Part shown: piece by piece, positions 1 through 9,700 of the stretch
Position numbering within the stretch: position 1 is the stretch's first letter
Layout: each line of letters starts with the position of its first letter
Source of the DNA: an uncultured Clostridia bacterium
GTDB taxonomy: Bacteria; Bacillota; Clostridia; Oscillospirales; Oscillospiraceae
Direction of reading: 5' to 3'
DNA length: 64,000 nt
NCBI GenBank assembly: GCA_945915065.1
Contig: CAMEER010000002.1
Span: 41,263 to 105,262 of the forward strand
Position numbers and translations under genes: made by a program
The notes under the pieces: generated by a model
Databases searched by the model: none
The model's input: the letters and a program-made list of their open reading frames with translations, nothing else
What the model was told of the DNA's origin: nothing

Positions 1-212
1 TCGCCCCGGGGCACCTTCATGGCCTCGCGGGTGCAAAAGCCCATGTCCACACAGTTGCAGCGGCCACGGGGCGCGCCGTTATAGCCGGTGGAGATGATCT
101 CGTCATTCTTGACGATGATGGCGCCGAACACACGCCGCAGGCAGGTGGCCCGCTCCAGCACAGTCTCGGCGATATTCAGATAGTAGTTCTCTTTACTGAC
201 GCGATGCTCCAT
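1..212 (-). CDS. dCMP deaminase family protein, N-terminal part (cut by window edge)
   Basis: Reading the minus strand from the ATG at 212 gives about 70 residues beginning MEHRVSKENYYLNIAETV and containing GYNGAPRG near residue 45 followed by a Cys-rich stretch. That pattern is typical of deoxycytidylate deaminases, which convert dCMP to dUMP with a catalytic zinc; the HAE zinc motif would lie beyond the window edge. A purine-rich ribosome binding site precedes the start, and a good promoter sits at 251-279. The family is assigned from the visible N-terminal half only. A related cytidine or guanine deaminase-fold enzyme is less likely because of the GYNGAPRG motif. Confidence 0.82.
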   Translation of the reverse strand, partial: MEHRVSKENYYLNIAETVLERATCLRRVFGAIIVKNDEIISTGYNGAPRGRCNCVDMGFCTREAMKVPRG

Positions 213-250
213 AGTATTTCTCCTTGCAACGGTATTCTTCACTTTATCTG

Positions 251-279
251 ATTATATCGTTTTTTTCCGGGTGGTTCAA
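251..279 (-). promoter_or_regulatory. Predicted sigma-A promoter of the dCMP deaminase gene
   Basis: On the minus strand, TTGAAC (274-279) and TATAAT (251-256) are separated by 17 bases. They lie about 40 bases upstream of the deaminase start at 212. Confidence 0.7.
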
Positions 280-366
280 TGGTAAGGAAATGAAACGTTT
301 CCCGCGATTTTCACAAAATTTTACCGCATTTTTTGAAGGAAACGTAGAAATGCGGTGTTTTTTGTA

Positions 367-394
367 AAAAGCCGCGGCATATGCCGCGGCTTTT
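367..394 (-). terminator. Rho-independent terminator after the DHHW gene
   Basis: A GC-rich inverted repeat (arms GCCGCGGCAT/ATGCCGCGGC) is flanked by A and T runs, 5 bases beyond the stop of the gene ending at 399. On the minus strand the hairpin is followed by a T run. It closes the cassette that runs from 4668 down to 399. Confidence 0.85.
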
Positions 395-398
395 CAGA

Positions 399-1544
399 TC
401 AGCTCTTATTCAGTTTATACAGATTTTTGTCGGCGGCAAAGTTGGTCAGCTCATACAGCACCAGCACGTCGGTGGCCCCATCCGCCAGCGGCTGCACGCT
501 CTCCCGGAAGTACCGCAAATCCAGCACTGTGATGGTGTCATAGTCTTTCACTAAAAAGGGCAGGAAGCTGTTGGCGAAGCTGTCCTTTACCACCAGAAGG
601 GACTTGCCGGTGGCAGCGCCGGTGTCGATGACCACCTTGGCGTAGTTGCCGCCCATGAATACCTTATAGTGATCCTTCTCCTCCAGCGCCGTCATGTCAT
701 ACAGGCTGCCGGACACAGTACCGTCGCAGTCCATGGAGCGGATGGCGGCGTCAGAGGCGATGGTCACCCGGTCATAGGGGCTATCCGGCAGCAGCACCGC
801 GGAGTACAGCGTACCACGGAAGCAAGTGCTGGCCGTTTCCAGCTGCCAGTCCTGCCGCTCATGTCCGGTGGCGGCGCACCACGCGCCGTAGGCGGTCAGC
901 GCGCCCTGTGTGGTCCAGTGGTGGTCGGTGCGGTAGTACATCTCCGCCGCGTCGGGAGTCAGGGCGGCACGCAGATCGATGGCCTCCGCCGCGAAGTCAG
1001 CCAGCAGCGTGTCAAAGCAGCTCTCCGCGTCAAACAGCGGCGCGTTGGCCGGCAGATCATCCCGCAGCAGATACGCCGGAGTGGGCACCATCATCATGCG
1101 GCAGTCCTTGTCGGCGTTGGCATCGAAAAACGTGCGCACCTGCGCCAGATTCTTCTCATACTGGGCGGTATCAAAGGTGTCAGGCGTGACCTTTGCAAAA
1201 TAGCGGCCGTCACGTCCCAGCCAGGTGTCGTTGACCTCCCGCCGTCCCGCTGCCCGCTGCACCACTGAAGCGGACTCCATCCACATGTCCCGCAGCGCGA
1301 TCTGGTCGGCGGTGTAATCCTCCGCCTTTTTGGTGAAGGTGCCGTCCATCAGCGTCGTCCACGTCAGCTCCGGCCTCTGCTGGAGATAGCGGTTTTCGTT
1401 GGGGGAAAACGCCCGGTCCGGCGTCAGAAGCGACGCGGCGGACAGCCCCACCAGCACCAGCGCAATGGCCAGCAGCGGGGCCAGCTCCCGGCGCTGGTGT
1501 TCACGTTTCATCAGGCGGGCGCCGCCCTTATCGAGTTGACTCAT
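399..1544 (-). CDS. DHHW (AlgX/AlgJ-like) surface-polymer acylation protein
   Basis: This 381-residue protein has one membrane segment (residues about 21-40) and an extracytoplasmic domain carrying YYRTDHHWTTQGA, with DHHW at about 207-210. DHHW-family proteins resemble the SGNH-like AlgX/AlgJ proteins that work with MBOAT acyltransferases to O-acetylate exported polysaccharides. That role is inferred from the family and from the MBOAT gene 30 bases upstream. The start at 1544 was chosen because GGGAGGT lies 9 bases ahead of ATG; a TTG two codons further upstream is possible. It is the last gene of a four-gene cassette and a paralogue of the protein at 3071-4213. Confidence 0.8.
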   Translation of the reverse strand: MSQLDKGGARLMKREHQRRELAPLLAIALVLVGLSAASLLTPDRAFSPNENRYLQQRPELTWTTLMDGTFTKKAEDYTADQIALRDMWMESASVVQRAAGRREVNDTWLGRDGRYFAKVTPDTFDTAQYEKNLAQVRTFFDANADKDCRMMMVPTPAYLLRDDLPANAPLFDAESCFDTLLADFAAEAIDLRAALTPDAAEMYYRTDHHWTTQGALTAYGAWCAATGHERQDWQLETASTCFRGTLYSAVLLPDSPYDRVTIASDAAIRSMDCDGTVSGSLYDMTALEEKDHYKVFMGGNYAKVVIDTGAATGKSLLVVKDSFANSFLPFLVKDYDTITVLDLRYFRESVQPLADGATDVLVLYELTNFAADKNLYKLNKS

Positions 1545-1574
1545 AGGCAAATGACCTCCCTTGCATCACGGTCA

Positions 1575-2975
1575 TCAGAAGCGGAAATACAAAAACGGAT
1601 TGTAGCTGTCGCCCACCAGAAAGGCGATGGACAGCAGCAGCAGTACCACCACGCCCACGGTGCGCAGCGTCACGGCGGCGGTATCGGACAGCCGCGCTTC
1701 CACACGGTTCCACAGCCGCAGGGGACCGGTGGTGCAGCCGATGGCGGCCAGCACCAGCAGCACGGCGTTGGACCGCAGCAGGTACAGCGCCGTCCCGTCG
1801 GCAAACGTGGCGGTAAACATGGCGGAGAGGTACTGTCCCAGCTGGCCGAAATCGGTGATGGCGAACAGCACCCAGCCCATGATAAAGCACACTATGGTGT
1901 AGAGATGGCCCACGAACCGGGGAGTCTTGTCCAGCCACCGCAGCAAAAACAGCTTTTCCAGGATCAGCAGCACCGCGTAGTACATGCCCCACAGCACGAA
2001 GTTCCAGCTGGCCCCGTGCCACAGGCCCGTCAGGAACCAGACGATGGCCAGATTCAGGATCTGCCGCGCCTTGCCATGGCGGTTGCCGCCCAGCGGGATA
2101 TAGACGTATTCCCGGAACCAGGTGGACAGGCTGATGTGCCAGCGCCGCCAGAATTCCGTCACGGTGCGGGACTCGTAGGGATGCTCAAAGTTTTCCAGAA
2201 AATGGAAACCGAACAAATGACCCAGGCCGATGGCCATATCGGAATAGCCGGAGAAATCGAAATAGATCTGGAAGGTGAAGGCGATGGCGCCCAGCCACGC
2301 CGTTGCGGCGGAGGGGGCGGACATGGCAGCGATCTCCTCCCACAGGGCGCCCACCTGATTGGCGATCAGCACCTTTTTGGCCAGGCCCACCACGAAGCGC
2401 TGCATGCCCCGGCTGGCCTCGAACACGCTCTCCCGGCGGAACATAAGCTCATGCTCCACCGTCTTGTACTGGACGATGGGGCCGGCGATCAGCTGGGGGA
2501 ACAGGGTAACGTAGGCGCCCACGTTGAGAATATTGCGCTGGGGCCTGACGATGCCGCGGTACACGTCGATGGTGTAGGACATGGTCTGGAAGGTATAGAA
2601 GCTGATGCCGATGGGCAGGGAAAGCCCCAGTGCCGGGATCCCGGCGGACAGGAGGCTGTTGATGTTGTCGATGGCGAAATCCGTGTACTTGAAGAAGCCC
2701 AGGATCCCCAGATTGCCCACAATATCCACGATCAGCACCGCCTTGGCGGCCTTTTCCCGGCCGGTGGTCCGGAAATGGCCGATGAACCGGGCGTTGGTGT
2801 AGTCAAAGACCGTGGAGAACAGCATGATGAGAACATACTTCGGCTCGCCCCAGCCGTAAAAGACAAGGCTGGCCAGAAGCAGCACGGTATTGCGGGCCCG
2901 GCGGGGACACAGGAAATAGACGGCCGCCGTCAGGGGCAGAAAGAGCAGCAAAAAGACGGTACTGCTGAAGACCAT
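1575..2975 (-). CDS. MBOAT family O-acyltransferase (AlgI/DltB-like)
   Basis: The 466-residue multi-spanning membrane protein has the family's signature: FWRRWHISLSTWFREYVY around residues 275-291 and GLWHGASWNF with the expected catalytic His at about 320. Length and order of motifs match AlgI/PatA-type enzymes, which pass an acyl (usually acetyl) group across the membrane for modification of alginate, peptidoglycan, teichoic acid or exopolysaccharide. The flanking DHHW proteins suggest they complete the transfer outside. The acceptor polymer cannot be told from sequence. DltB of the D-alanylation pathway is unlikely because no dltA, dltC or dltD is nearby. Confidence 0.9.
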   Translation of the reverse strand: MVFSSTVFLLLFLPLTAAVYFLCPRRARNTVLLLASLVFYGWGEPKYVLIMLFSTVFDYTNARFIGHFRTTGREKAAKAVLIVDIVGNLGILGFFKYTDFAIDNINSLLSAGIPALGLSLPIGISFYTFQTMSYTIDVYRGIVRPQRNILNVGAYVTLFPQLIAGPIVQYKTVEHELMFRRESVFEASRGMQRFVVGLAKKVLIANQVGALWEEIAAMSAPSAATAWLGAIAFTFQIYFDFSGYSDMAIGLGHLFGFHFLENFEHPYESRTVTEFWRRWHISLSTWFREYVYIPLGGNRHGKARQILNLAIVWFLTGLWHGASWNFVLWGMYYAVLLILEKLFLLRWLDKTPRFVGHLYTIVCFIMGWVLFAITDFGQLGQYLSAMFTATFADGTALYLLRSNAVLLVLAAIGCTTGPLRLWNRVEARLSDTAAVTLRTVGVVVLLLLSIAFLVGDSYNPFLYFRF

Positions 2976-3070
2976 AATGCGTTCTCCTTTGGGTCATTAA
3001 CGGTTTGTTTACGGCTCTCTTTCCGGAAAGTGGGACAGAGCGGCGCTCTGTCCCACATCGACGGATAAGC

Positions 3071-4213
3071 TCAGATCACGTTGTGCAGATAGCCCACCAG
3101 CGCGGTGGAGCGGATGGCGGAGAGATTATTGACGAACAGCACTTCCTGCACGTTGTTCTGTACGGCAAAGTCGCTGATGCTGCCCTTCCAGTACCGGTAG
3201 TCAAGGACGTAAATCGTCTGATAGTGATCCGTCAGGAAGGGAACAAAGGCGTTGCCGAAGGACTCCTTCACGACAATGCAGCGGGAGCCGTCGGTCACAT
3301 CGGGGTTGTTGATGATGGAGTAGGCGTTGTCGCCGGTGATGAACGCGCCGTATTTCAGGCTGGCCGGGGCGCTGGACTCATCGTAGATGATCTTGCCGCG
3401 GGTCAGCTGGGCGTTCTCACTGTCGCCGTAATCCAGCGTGGCCTCCGTGCTCAGGGGGTGATAGGCCACCACCGTGTCGGGATTGGCGCCCATGTCGGCA
3501 TTGTTGTTGGAATCACGGTAGAAAGTGCCCAGGAAGCCGTCGTACTCGTCGACGGTGTAACCCTCCAGCGGATTGGCGGCGATGCCCTTTGCCTTGCAGA
3601 ACTGCTCGTAGGCGTAATAGGCGCCGGTCGCCGTCCAGTGATGGTCCGTGCGGAAATAGAGATACTCGGCGCGGTGGGCCAGCAGCGCGTCATACAACGC
3701 CACGGACTTCACATTGCCGTTCATATAGCCGATGATCTTCTGCTCGGCCTCCTTCTGGTCGCCGAACACATCCTTGCCGTACAGCTCGTCCGGCAGACAG
3801 ACGCCGGAGCTGAGGGGGATGGGCAGCATATACACGTTGGCCTTGCCCGCCAGCTTGTCCGCCACAGCGTTCACGTTGTCGGCGTACTTCTTCGCGGTAC
3901 TGTCCACATAGCTGTACATCTCATAGCCGGTGTCGCCCACCCGGTATACGGCATCGTACTGCTGCTGATCGCCCTTGAGCTCGATCCGCTGATATGTGGG
4001 AGTGGGGTCCGCAGACGGGTCGGGATCGTCTGTGCTGTTGTCGCCGTTGTTGGTGCTGTCGGATGTAGGGGGAGTATCGGTATCGTCAGCCGGAGGCGTT
4101 TTGTCCTTCACCAGATTGATGACGATCAGCACCACGGCGGCGATGGCCACCACCAGCGCGATCAGCAGCATCAAAGGCGAAACGCCACGGCGGCGGCCTC
4201 TGTAACGACTCAT
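3071..4213 (-). CDS. DHHW (AlgX/AlgJ-like) surface-polymer acylation protein, second copy
   Basis: This 380-residue protein starts with an Arg-rich cytoplasmic tip and one membrane segment (about 13-34), then an Asp/Pro/Thr-rich linker (about 40-73) and a domain with YFRTDHHWTATGA (DHHW at about 190-193). A later KESFGNAFVPFLTDHY block matches the corresponding block of the paralogue at 399-1544. The family is taken to be an SGNH-like partner of MBOAT acyltransferases. Its ATG overlaps the stop of the DUF4358 gene (ATGA), so translation is probably coupled. Two DHHW copies flank the MBOAT gene. Confidence 0.8.
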   Translation of the reverse strand: MSRYRGRRRGVSPLMLLIALVVAIAAVVLIVINLVKDKTPPADDTDTPPTSDSTNNGDNSTDDPDPSADPTPTYQRIELKGDQQQYDAVYRVGDTGYEMYSYVDSTAKKYADNVNAVADKLAGKANVYMLPIPLSSGVCLPDELYGKDVFGDQKEAEQKIIGYMNGNVKSVALYDALLAHRAEYLYFRTDHHWTATGAYYAYEQFCKAKGIAANPLEGYTVDEYDGFLGTFYRDSNNNADMGANPDTVVAYHPLSTEATLDYGDSENAQLTRGKIIYDESSAPASLKYGAFITGDNAYSIINNPDVTDGSRCIVVKESFGNAFVPFLTDHYQTIYVLDYRYWKGSISDFAVQNNVQEVLFVNNLSAIRSTALVGYLHNVI

Positions 4214-4668
4214 TTCAGGTAGCCCTCCACAATGGCGGTGGCGGCGGCGGTGTCATCGCTGACACACAGCACCACCACAGCGCCGGACTGACGCAGCAGC
4301 GCGCCGTCAAGGCGGGCTTCCTCGCCGGGCTGATAGAGATTGGCCTCCCGCTTCAGGTCATCCAGATAGGTCTGGGTGTTGGCATACAGCGTTTTGGCGT
4401 CGTCGGCGCTGGCGCACTGGGCCACCACGACCATGTCATAGGCGCTGCCGTCGGCGATATAGCCGGCGATAGTGGTTCCCTCCGGCGGATCCAGCTTATA
4501 CTCCAGATCCTCCACGGCGGAGGCGATCATACCGGTGCTGTAAGGCACGTTGTCCTTCAGGTCATCGGCCAGCTTCTGCACATCTACGGTCTTGCCGCTG
4601 TCGCCGCCGCAGGCCGCCAGCGCCAGCATCATCACAGCCGCCAGCAGGGCGGCGAAAATCTTTTTCAT
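4210..4668 (-). CDS. DUF4358 lipoprotein
   Basis: The 152-residue product has a lipoprotein signal peptide ending in the lipobox LAAC (Cys at about 20) and a DUF4358-like domain of unknown function. The start at 4668 (MKKIFAALL) follows AGGAAGGGA; the reading frame extends further upstream, but that extension lacks a signal sequence at its start and is unlikely to be translated. It is the first gene of the polymer-acylation cassette, so it may help that system at the outer face of the membrane; this is only context. Confidence 0.75.
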   Translation of the reverse strand: MKKIFAALLAAVMMLALAACGGDSGKTVDVQKLADDLKDNVPYSTGMIASAVEDLEYKLDPPEGTTIAGYIADGSAYDMVVVAQCASADDAKTLYANTQTYLDDLKREANLYQPGEEARLDGALLRQSGAVVVLCVSDDTAAATAIVEGYLK

Positions 4669-4752
4669 CCAGAATCCCTTCCTTTTGCATGCACCCCTCA
4701 GGCGGGGTGCGGTTTTTCTTTTGTCCCGGCGCATACTGCACCAGTGAACAAC

Positions 4753-4781
4753 ATCATACCACAAGTATAGACGGATTTGAA
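4753..4781 (-). promoter_or_regulatory. Predicted promoter of the acylation cassette
   Basis: On the minus strand, a weak -35 (TTCAAA, 4776-4781) and TATGAT (4753-4758) are 17 bases apart, about 85 bases upstream of the DUF4358 start. The hexamers fit the consensus only moderately. Confidence 0.5.
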
Positions 4782-4860
4782 GAGCAATTTGTTGCAAGGG
4801 CAAAATTTTTTACATTCTGTTCACAGGGATAGTATGTGCCGGAAGGGCGGCGCTCTATAC

Positions 4861-4889
4861 AAAAACCGCCGCGGGAAAACCGCGGCGGT
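4861..4889 (-). terminator. Terminator at the end of the SipW-TasA-sortase operon
   Basis: An inverted repeat (ACCGCCGCGG/CCGCGGCGGT) lies just beyond the sortase stop at 4897. On the minus strand it is followed by a T run. Confidence 0.85.
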
Positions 4890-4896
4890 CACCGGA

Positions 4897-5484
4897 TCAT
4901 TCGATTGTTTCGGCCCACCGGCAGAATACGGCCACGCGGGCCTTGCCTCCGGGCGTACAGGTATACAGCACCAGAGGATACTCGCTGCTGAACACGGAAG
5001 AAACATCCTCCGCGTCCTCCGGCTCCAGCCGGCGAATCTCTTCAACGGCATAACGGTATACCGTTCCCTCCATATCCGTGAAGATGACGGAAGCGCCGGG
5101 CGGCAGGCGGTCCAGATAGCCGAAATGGCTCTTGTAGTTGTGGGCGGCAATCACCAGGTCACCGTCTGGAGCGGCGCCGGACTGACGGCAGGGCGCCGCT
5201 TTCAGCCGGTCGTAGCTCCACTGGTCGATGACCGGCAGCTCCAGCGACAGATCGGGGATGGCGATCACACCGGCGTAGTCATAGGTGATCTCCTCAACAG
5301 GCTCCTCCTGTGGCTCCTCCAGGTCGGCGTTGGCAGATATAGCGGAACGCGCGTCCTCCAGCAGGCTCTCGGCTTCCTGCCCGGCACGGCGATCCTCACC
5401 GCGGTTATAGAGGAAAAGGAGCAGTGCTGCAAGTATCAGCACTGCTCCCAGGGAGATCAGGATAACGCCTGATTTTTTAGGCAT
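4897..5484 (-). CDS. Sortase (class not certain, B/D-like)
   Basis: This 195-residue protein has an N-terminal membrane anchor (about 7-26), an acidic linker and a sortase domain. The expected catalytic residues are present: His115 in IAAHNY, Cys176 in LYTCTPGG and Arg183 in KARVAV. Sortases are transpeptidases that attach surface proteins to peptidoglycan or to each other. Its start overlaps the end of the gene for a sorting-signal protein by 8 bases, which makes that protein (5477-6199) the obvious substrate. Assignment to class B, D or another class needs a tree. Confidence 0.85.
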   Translation of the reverse strand: MPKKSGVILISLGAVLILAALLLFLYNRGEDRRAGQEAESLLEDARSAISANADLEEPQEEPVEEITYDYAGVIAIPDLSLELPVIDQWSYDRLKAAPCRQSGAAPDGDLVIAAHNYKSHFGYLDRLPPGASVIFTDMEGTVYRYAVEEIRRLEPEDAEDVSSVFSSEYPLVLYTCTPGGKARVAVFCRWAETIE

Positions 5485-6199
5485 TGCCGTGTCTCTTTTT
5501 CCGGAGGATGACCCAGCCGAGAGCGATCAGAACCCCACCGGCCGCCGCCAGTACGGCGATGGGCCAGTTCAGCTGACCGGTCTGGATCAGCGTGCCGGGG
5601 GTGACGGTGGGTTTGCCGCCGCCGGAGGTGTACTCCTCGGCGGTGAACTTCCAGTCCACCTCGCCCAGACGGTTGGCGAAGTCGTTGTCCAGTTCCAGAG
5701 GAACGGTCAATTCCACCGTCAGCGTGGCGGTTTCGCCCTTGCGGAAGGTTCCCAGCAGCTTGGGCTCTGCCAGACCGTCCAGCTCATCGGGAGAGGCCTC
5801 GTAAATCAACTCTGTGCCGTTCCAGACCTTCATGGAGAGCCGGGAGAGGAACTCCGTCATGGTGGCGACGGTCTCGACGGTTTCGGCCACAGGGGGATTC
5901 TTCTTCTCGCCGTGAGCCAACGCCTGTATGTACAGCTTCACATAGCGGCTGCGGGAGGTGGCGGTCTCGTTTTTGAATGTGATGGTCTCGGTCAGCGTGT
6001 CGCCAGGCATCACACCCTTGAACTTGCCGAACAGGTCGGTGGTGGTAAATTCTTTGGTCTTGGGGGCGATGAACAGCTTATTCCTGCCCTTGTAGACGAT
6101 GTCCGCGGTGGGATCGGCGGCAAAGGCGGAGACGGACAGGCTCAGCGCCGTCACCAGCGCCAGCAGGAGGGAAAGCATCGTTTTACATGTCTTTTTCAT
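5477..6199 (-). CDS. Secreted protein with LPXTG-like sorting signal (LIQTG)
   Basis: This 240-residue protein has a signal peptide (about 1-27, ending SAFAA), an extracellular domain, and a C-terminal sorting signal. That signal is LIQTG at 204-208, a hydrophobic stretch (about 213-233) and the basic tail RKKRH. Pro of the classical LPXTG is replaced by Ile. It is likely anchored by the sortase encoded next. The middle region, with repeated beta-strand-like hydrophobic patterns, is compatible with a camelysin/TasA-like or Ig-like fold but shows no clear motif. It may act as the wall-linked base for the fibre-type proteins upstream in the operon (inference). Confidence 0.8.
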   Translation of the reverse strand: MKKTCKTMLSLLLALVTALSLSVSAFAADPTADIVYKGRNKLFIAPKTKEFTTTDLFGKFKGVMPGDTLTETITFKNETATSRSRYVKLYIQALAHGEKKNPPVAETVETVATMTEFLSRLSMKVWNGTELIYEASPDELDGLAEPKLLGTFRKGETATLTVELTVPLELDNDFANRLGEVDWKFTAEEYTSGGGKPTVTPGTLIQTGQLNWPIAVLAAAGGVLIALGWVILRKKRHGNA

Positions 6200-6213
6200 C
6201 GTTCCACCCTCCT

Positions 6214-6777
6214 TCAGTTACCGGACTGACTGGCAAGCGCACTGGGAACAACGCCCCAAGCATCTTTCACAGCCTCTTCAGGCACGCTCTGGATGGCCTC
6301 GGCGATGATCTCGATGACCTGCTTGCCGCCGTCGGCGTCTGTATAGGGGCTGCTTAGCGTAATCGTGTCAATTAAATTAGTTTCCGGCGTTTGACCGGGG
6401 GCCACAGGCCTGGTGTAGTAGTAATAGCCGTCATGCTCTACCCAGTTTGCACCGGGAGCAAATGGCGGGATCGTGGCCGTGCCGCCGATGTGCTGGCCTT
6501 GCTCGTTGACCCGGTAGGTCACCAGCTTGACACGGATGTAGGCGTCGATATCGCCGGTGTTGGTCACATTCACGCTGCGTTTGATGGTGCCGTCGAAGTC
6601 TTCCGTTACTGCACAGGAAACATGGGCGGGATCGAAGGTGTTGATGACGCCGTCCGTCTGAGCGGCGAGCCACGCCAGTGTGCCGCCGGCCACCGCCAGC
6701 AGCAGCACCAGCACGGAGGCCACCAGCACGAGGGAACGTTTCGCGCCGCTCCGGGCGTCTTTCTTTCCAAATTTCAT
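6214..6777 (-). CDS. TasA/camelysin-like SipW-dependent secreted protein (copy 4)
   Basis: The 187-residue protein has a basic N-terminus, a hydrophobic segment and a SipW-type cleavage region (GGTLAWLAAQTDGVINTF). The domain that follows has the TasA/camelysin pattern, with VNVTNTGDIDAYIRVKL about 100 residues in. In Bacillus, TasA is processed by SipW and polymerises into biofilm fibres. This copy is separated from the three TasA-like genes near sipW by the large vWA gene and is the more diverged. Eighteen bases separate it from the vWA gene, consistent with one operon. Confidence 0.75.
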   Translation of the reverse strand: MKFGKKDARSGAKRSLVLVASVLVLLLAVAGGTLAWLAAQTDGVINTFDPAHVSCAVTEDFDGTIKRSVNVTNTGDIDAYIRVKLVTYRVNEQGQHIGGTATIPPFAPGANWVEHDGYYYYTRPVAPGQTPETNLIDTITLSSPYTDADGGKQVIEIIAEAIQSVPEEAVKDAWGVVPSALASQSGN

Positions 6778-6795
6778 GTTTCATGGCCTCCTTTC

Positions 6796-9700
6796 TCAAT
6801 GCTGAACGCCATAAACGTTCTCGACCACCGTGCTGAAGCCGTTGAGCCAGTAGGGCTTGCTCAGTCTGTTCGAGCAGGCGATCGTACCGGAAGCATTGGC
6901 CTTGCTCAGTGTCACCGCACTACCGTAACCCGGGGTAAACCTCCAGCTCCAGCCGGTATCTTCCCGAATGGTGTAGACGCCGATGGGCAGTTCGCAGATG
7001 GTCACGCTGCTGTTGCCCACGATGGTAACTTCCGTATATTTCACGCCATCTTTCAGCACATGGAATACATACGGCTCATTTACATTGCCGCCCGTCTTCT
7101 CAATGGTCAGCGTGCAGGTGCTGACATGGAGCCAGAACTTTCCATTTTCCGGAGCACCGCACTGCTTGCCGTCACAGTTCGTGTGCTTAAAGGTAGTCTT
7201 GCCGGTTACATCGGCGGTGCCGATCTTCACGGTCACGTCAACCGCCATATCCTGCTTGGTGTTGATTTTGCCGTCTGCAATCTTGGTGCTGTCCGGCGTG
7301 CAGTCAAGGGCCAGCGTGGGTTTCGCATTCAGCATTTGGACACCTTCGTCATCGTGCTTTTTGGTGCCGTCGGAGTTGACCCAGGTTTCTTCCGCAAGGT
7401 TTCCAGCAAAATCGGCCGGTGCATCGCCGCCGTACCAGACTTCGCTGTCCCGGAAGGTCAATTGCGGCCTGAACACATAGATGGTTCCCTCGCCGGTATC
7501 CGTTGCCTTCTGATCGCCGGAACTGCCCTGCGTTTTTGGGGCAACCGTCACCGTGACGGTATAGGTAATATCCTCCTGAATGTTTTCAAATGAGCCGCCG
7601 TTCCCTGTCGCGGCAGCGGAGATGGAAATGGTGACGTACTCCACCTGCCATGGCTCAAGGCCGTAGGGATGATCGGGGTCATTTGCTTTGCTGAAGTCAA
7701 TGTCGTAACCGCCGATCTTGACGGTCGCGCCCATTTTGACCGCATCCTCGGGAACTGTCTGCGAATAGTAAGCGCCAAGGTATACGTTGGCGTCGGGGAC
7801 GGTCACCGCAGGCTCAGCCAGCGGAACATCTACCACAGGCCGCTGGAAGGTCAGGACGGGCTCGGTGGCAGTGCTGTTTTCATAAACACCGGCGCTTGTG
7901 TTGGTGGCTACGCCGTTGCCGCCGAAGAAGCCGGGACGCGGCGTGACTTTGAAACGGATCACCAGCTTATTGCCGCAGTAGGATACACTCCCGTTTTCGG
8001 TGACTGTGCCCACATAGTTTTCGGCGAAGTCAAAGCCGGTGACGCTGATCTGGTTATCAGTAGTAACGGCACTGGAGGTATCTGTGCTGCCGATGGCAGC
8101 CGTTGCGCCCATGGCATCGGCGTTTTTCGTCCATTCATTCTCCGGGCCGTTGTATTTCCAAGTCTCCAGCGTAATATCGCTTGCCGTTGCGCCTTCGGGC
8201 AGGGTAAAAGCCGGGGCAACGATGTCCTTGATGACCGTCTCTTCGCTCAGCGTGGTGCCGGAACCGCCGGTCTCGATCTGGTCGCTGATCTGCTGGAAGA
8301 TGCTGTTCAGAGAATCCGCGTCGGCAGCAGAGAGGTAATAGCTATCACCACCGGCAGGATAGGTTGCAGTGCCATGTTTAGACGAATCGCTGTAGGATTG
8401 GGCGTTTTTATAGTTGGAGGAAAGCAGGTGCATAAATTTGTTGGGATCTGACACACCGTTTAAACTTACGTCAGGTGTACCATCAGCGCCGGAGAAAATG
8501 CCAACCGTATATACCGTTGCACCATAGCCATCATTTGCAGTAGATTGTTTTGCGATATATCCTTGAGATACAGCATTGTTCGCAACAGTGCTATTAACTG
8601 TCGTACCTGTACCGGGATAGCCATCCGTAAACACAATAATCACCCGGTTTCTGTTCTGTCCATTTGTAATCGGATTATTCTCAAAGATACCGTTTGCCAT
8701 CTCCATGCCTAAATTGGTGAAAGTACCACCGTAGGCATCGAGAGCACCAATAGAGCTCGTAATATTATTTTTTCCGGCCGCTGTATCCATGCTCTGCAGC
8801 GCGTTACCATACTGGCTTTGTGCTGAGGTGCCATATGTGTATTGCGTAGCGCCCACAAATACTTCTGTATTCTCATATTTATTTTGATTGTATTCGCCTC
8901 GGTTCCCGCTGGAAGCGAATCCCACGACAGCAATGCGGTGGTTGATATTATCCTCGGTGGTAGCGATTTCTCCGTCCTTACCGGCAGCCTTTTCCGCAAC
9001 AGCATTGGTAAAGCTGGTAACGGCGTTTTTCAGGGCTTGCAGGCGAGAGGAACAGGCTTCCCTCTTGTACTCGTAAAACTGAGTTCCCTCCTGGTTGTCG
9101 CTCGTTTTGGGTGTAATCTTATTCGCCGCAGTATGATTCGATGACCATTCGCTTGTATACCAACCGGCGCCGCCTTCGCATCCCCAGAAATAGCCGTGTG
9201 TGCCGCTACAATACTGAACGTCGGTATACTTATTACCGTTTTTTATATAATACGTATTATTCGTGTCGACCGAAGTTGTCGCAACATACGTATCATGATA
9301 ATCATTATAGCCATCCATCTCTTTGCCGCAGACGATACAGTAGTCCATCGAGCCGGACTGATCGAGGACGAGGATGATATCCGTGGGAATATCCGTTTTT
9401 TGCTCCGTGATGACCTTTTCGCCGGTGGCGTAGGCCTCCAGCGTGATGGTGTAGCTGCCGTCGCCGTTGGCTGTGGCGGTCTTATTGATGACCATGCCGT
9501 TGTCCGTGGCCGTATCATTGGCACGGGGAGTAGCGGAGAACGTCTTGGCCATGGCTCTGCGCTGAGGGACACCTGTCACAGGCGCAAGGAACGGCGCAAC
9601 GTTGGTGAAATTGACTGTGGGGGCGATAATCTCGCTCTCCACCGGCGCGTCGGACTGCTCAGCCGCGGGAATCGTCGTCTCATCCTCGGCCTTGGGCTCC

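Noticed and set aside
1497-3068. A 523-codon plus-strand frame over the MBOAT gene
   Set aside because: The product is Gln/His/Gly-rich low-complexity sequence and the opposite strand encodes a clear acyltransferase.
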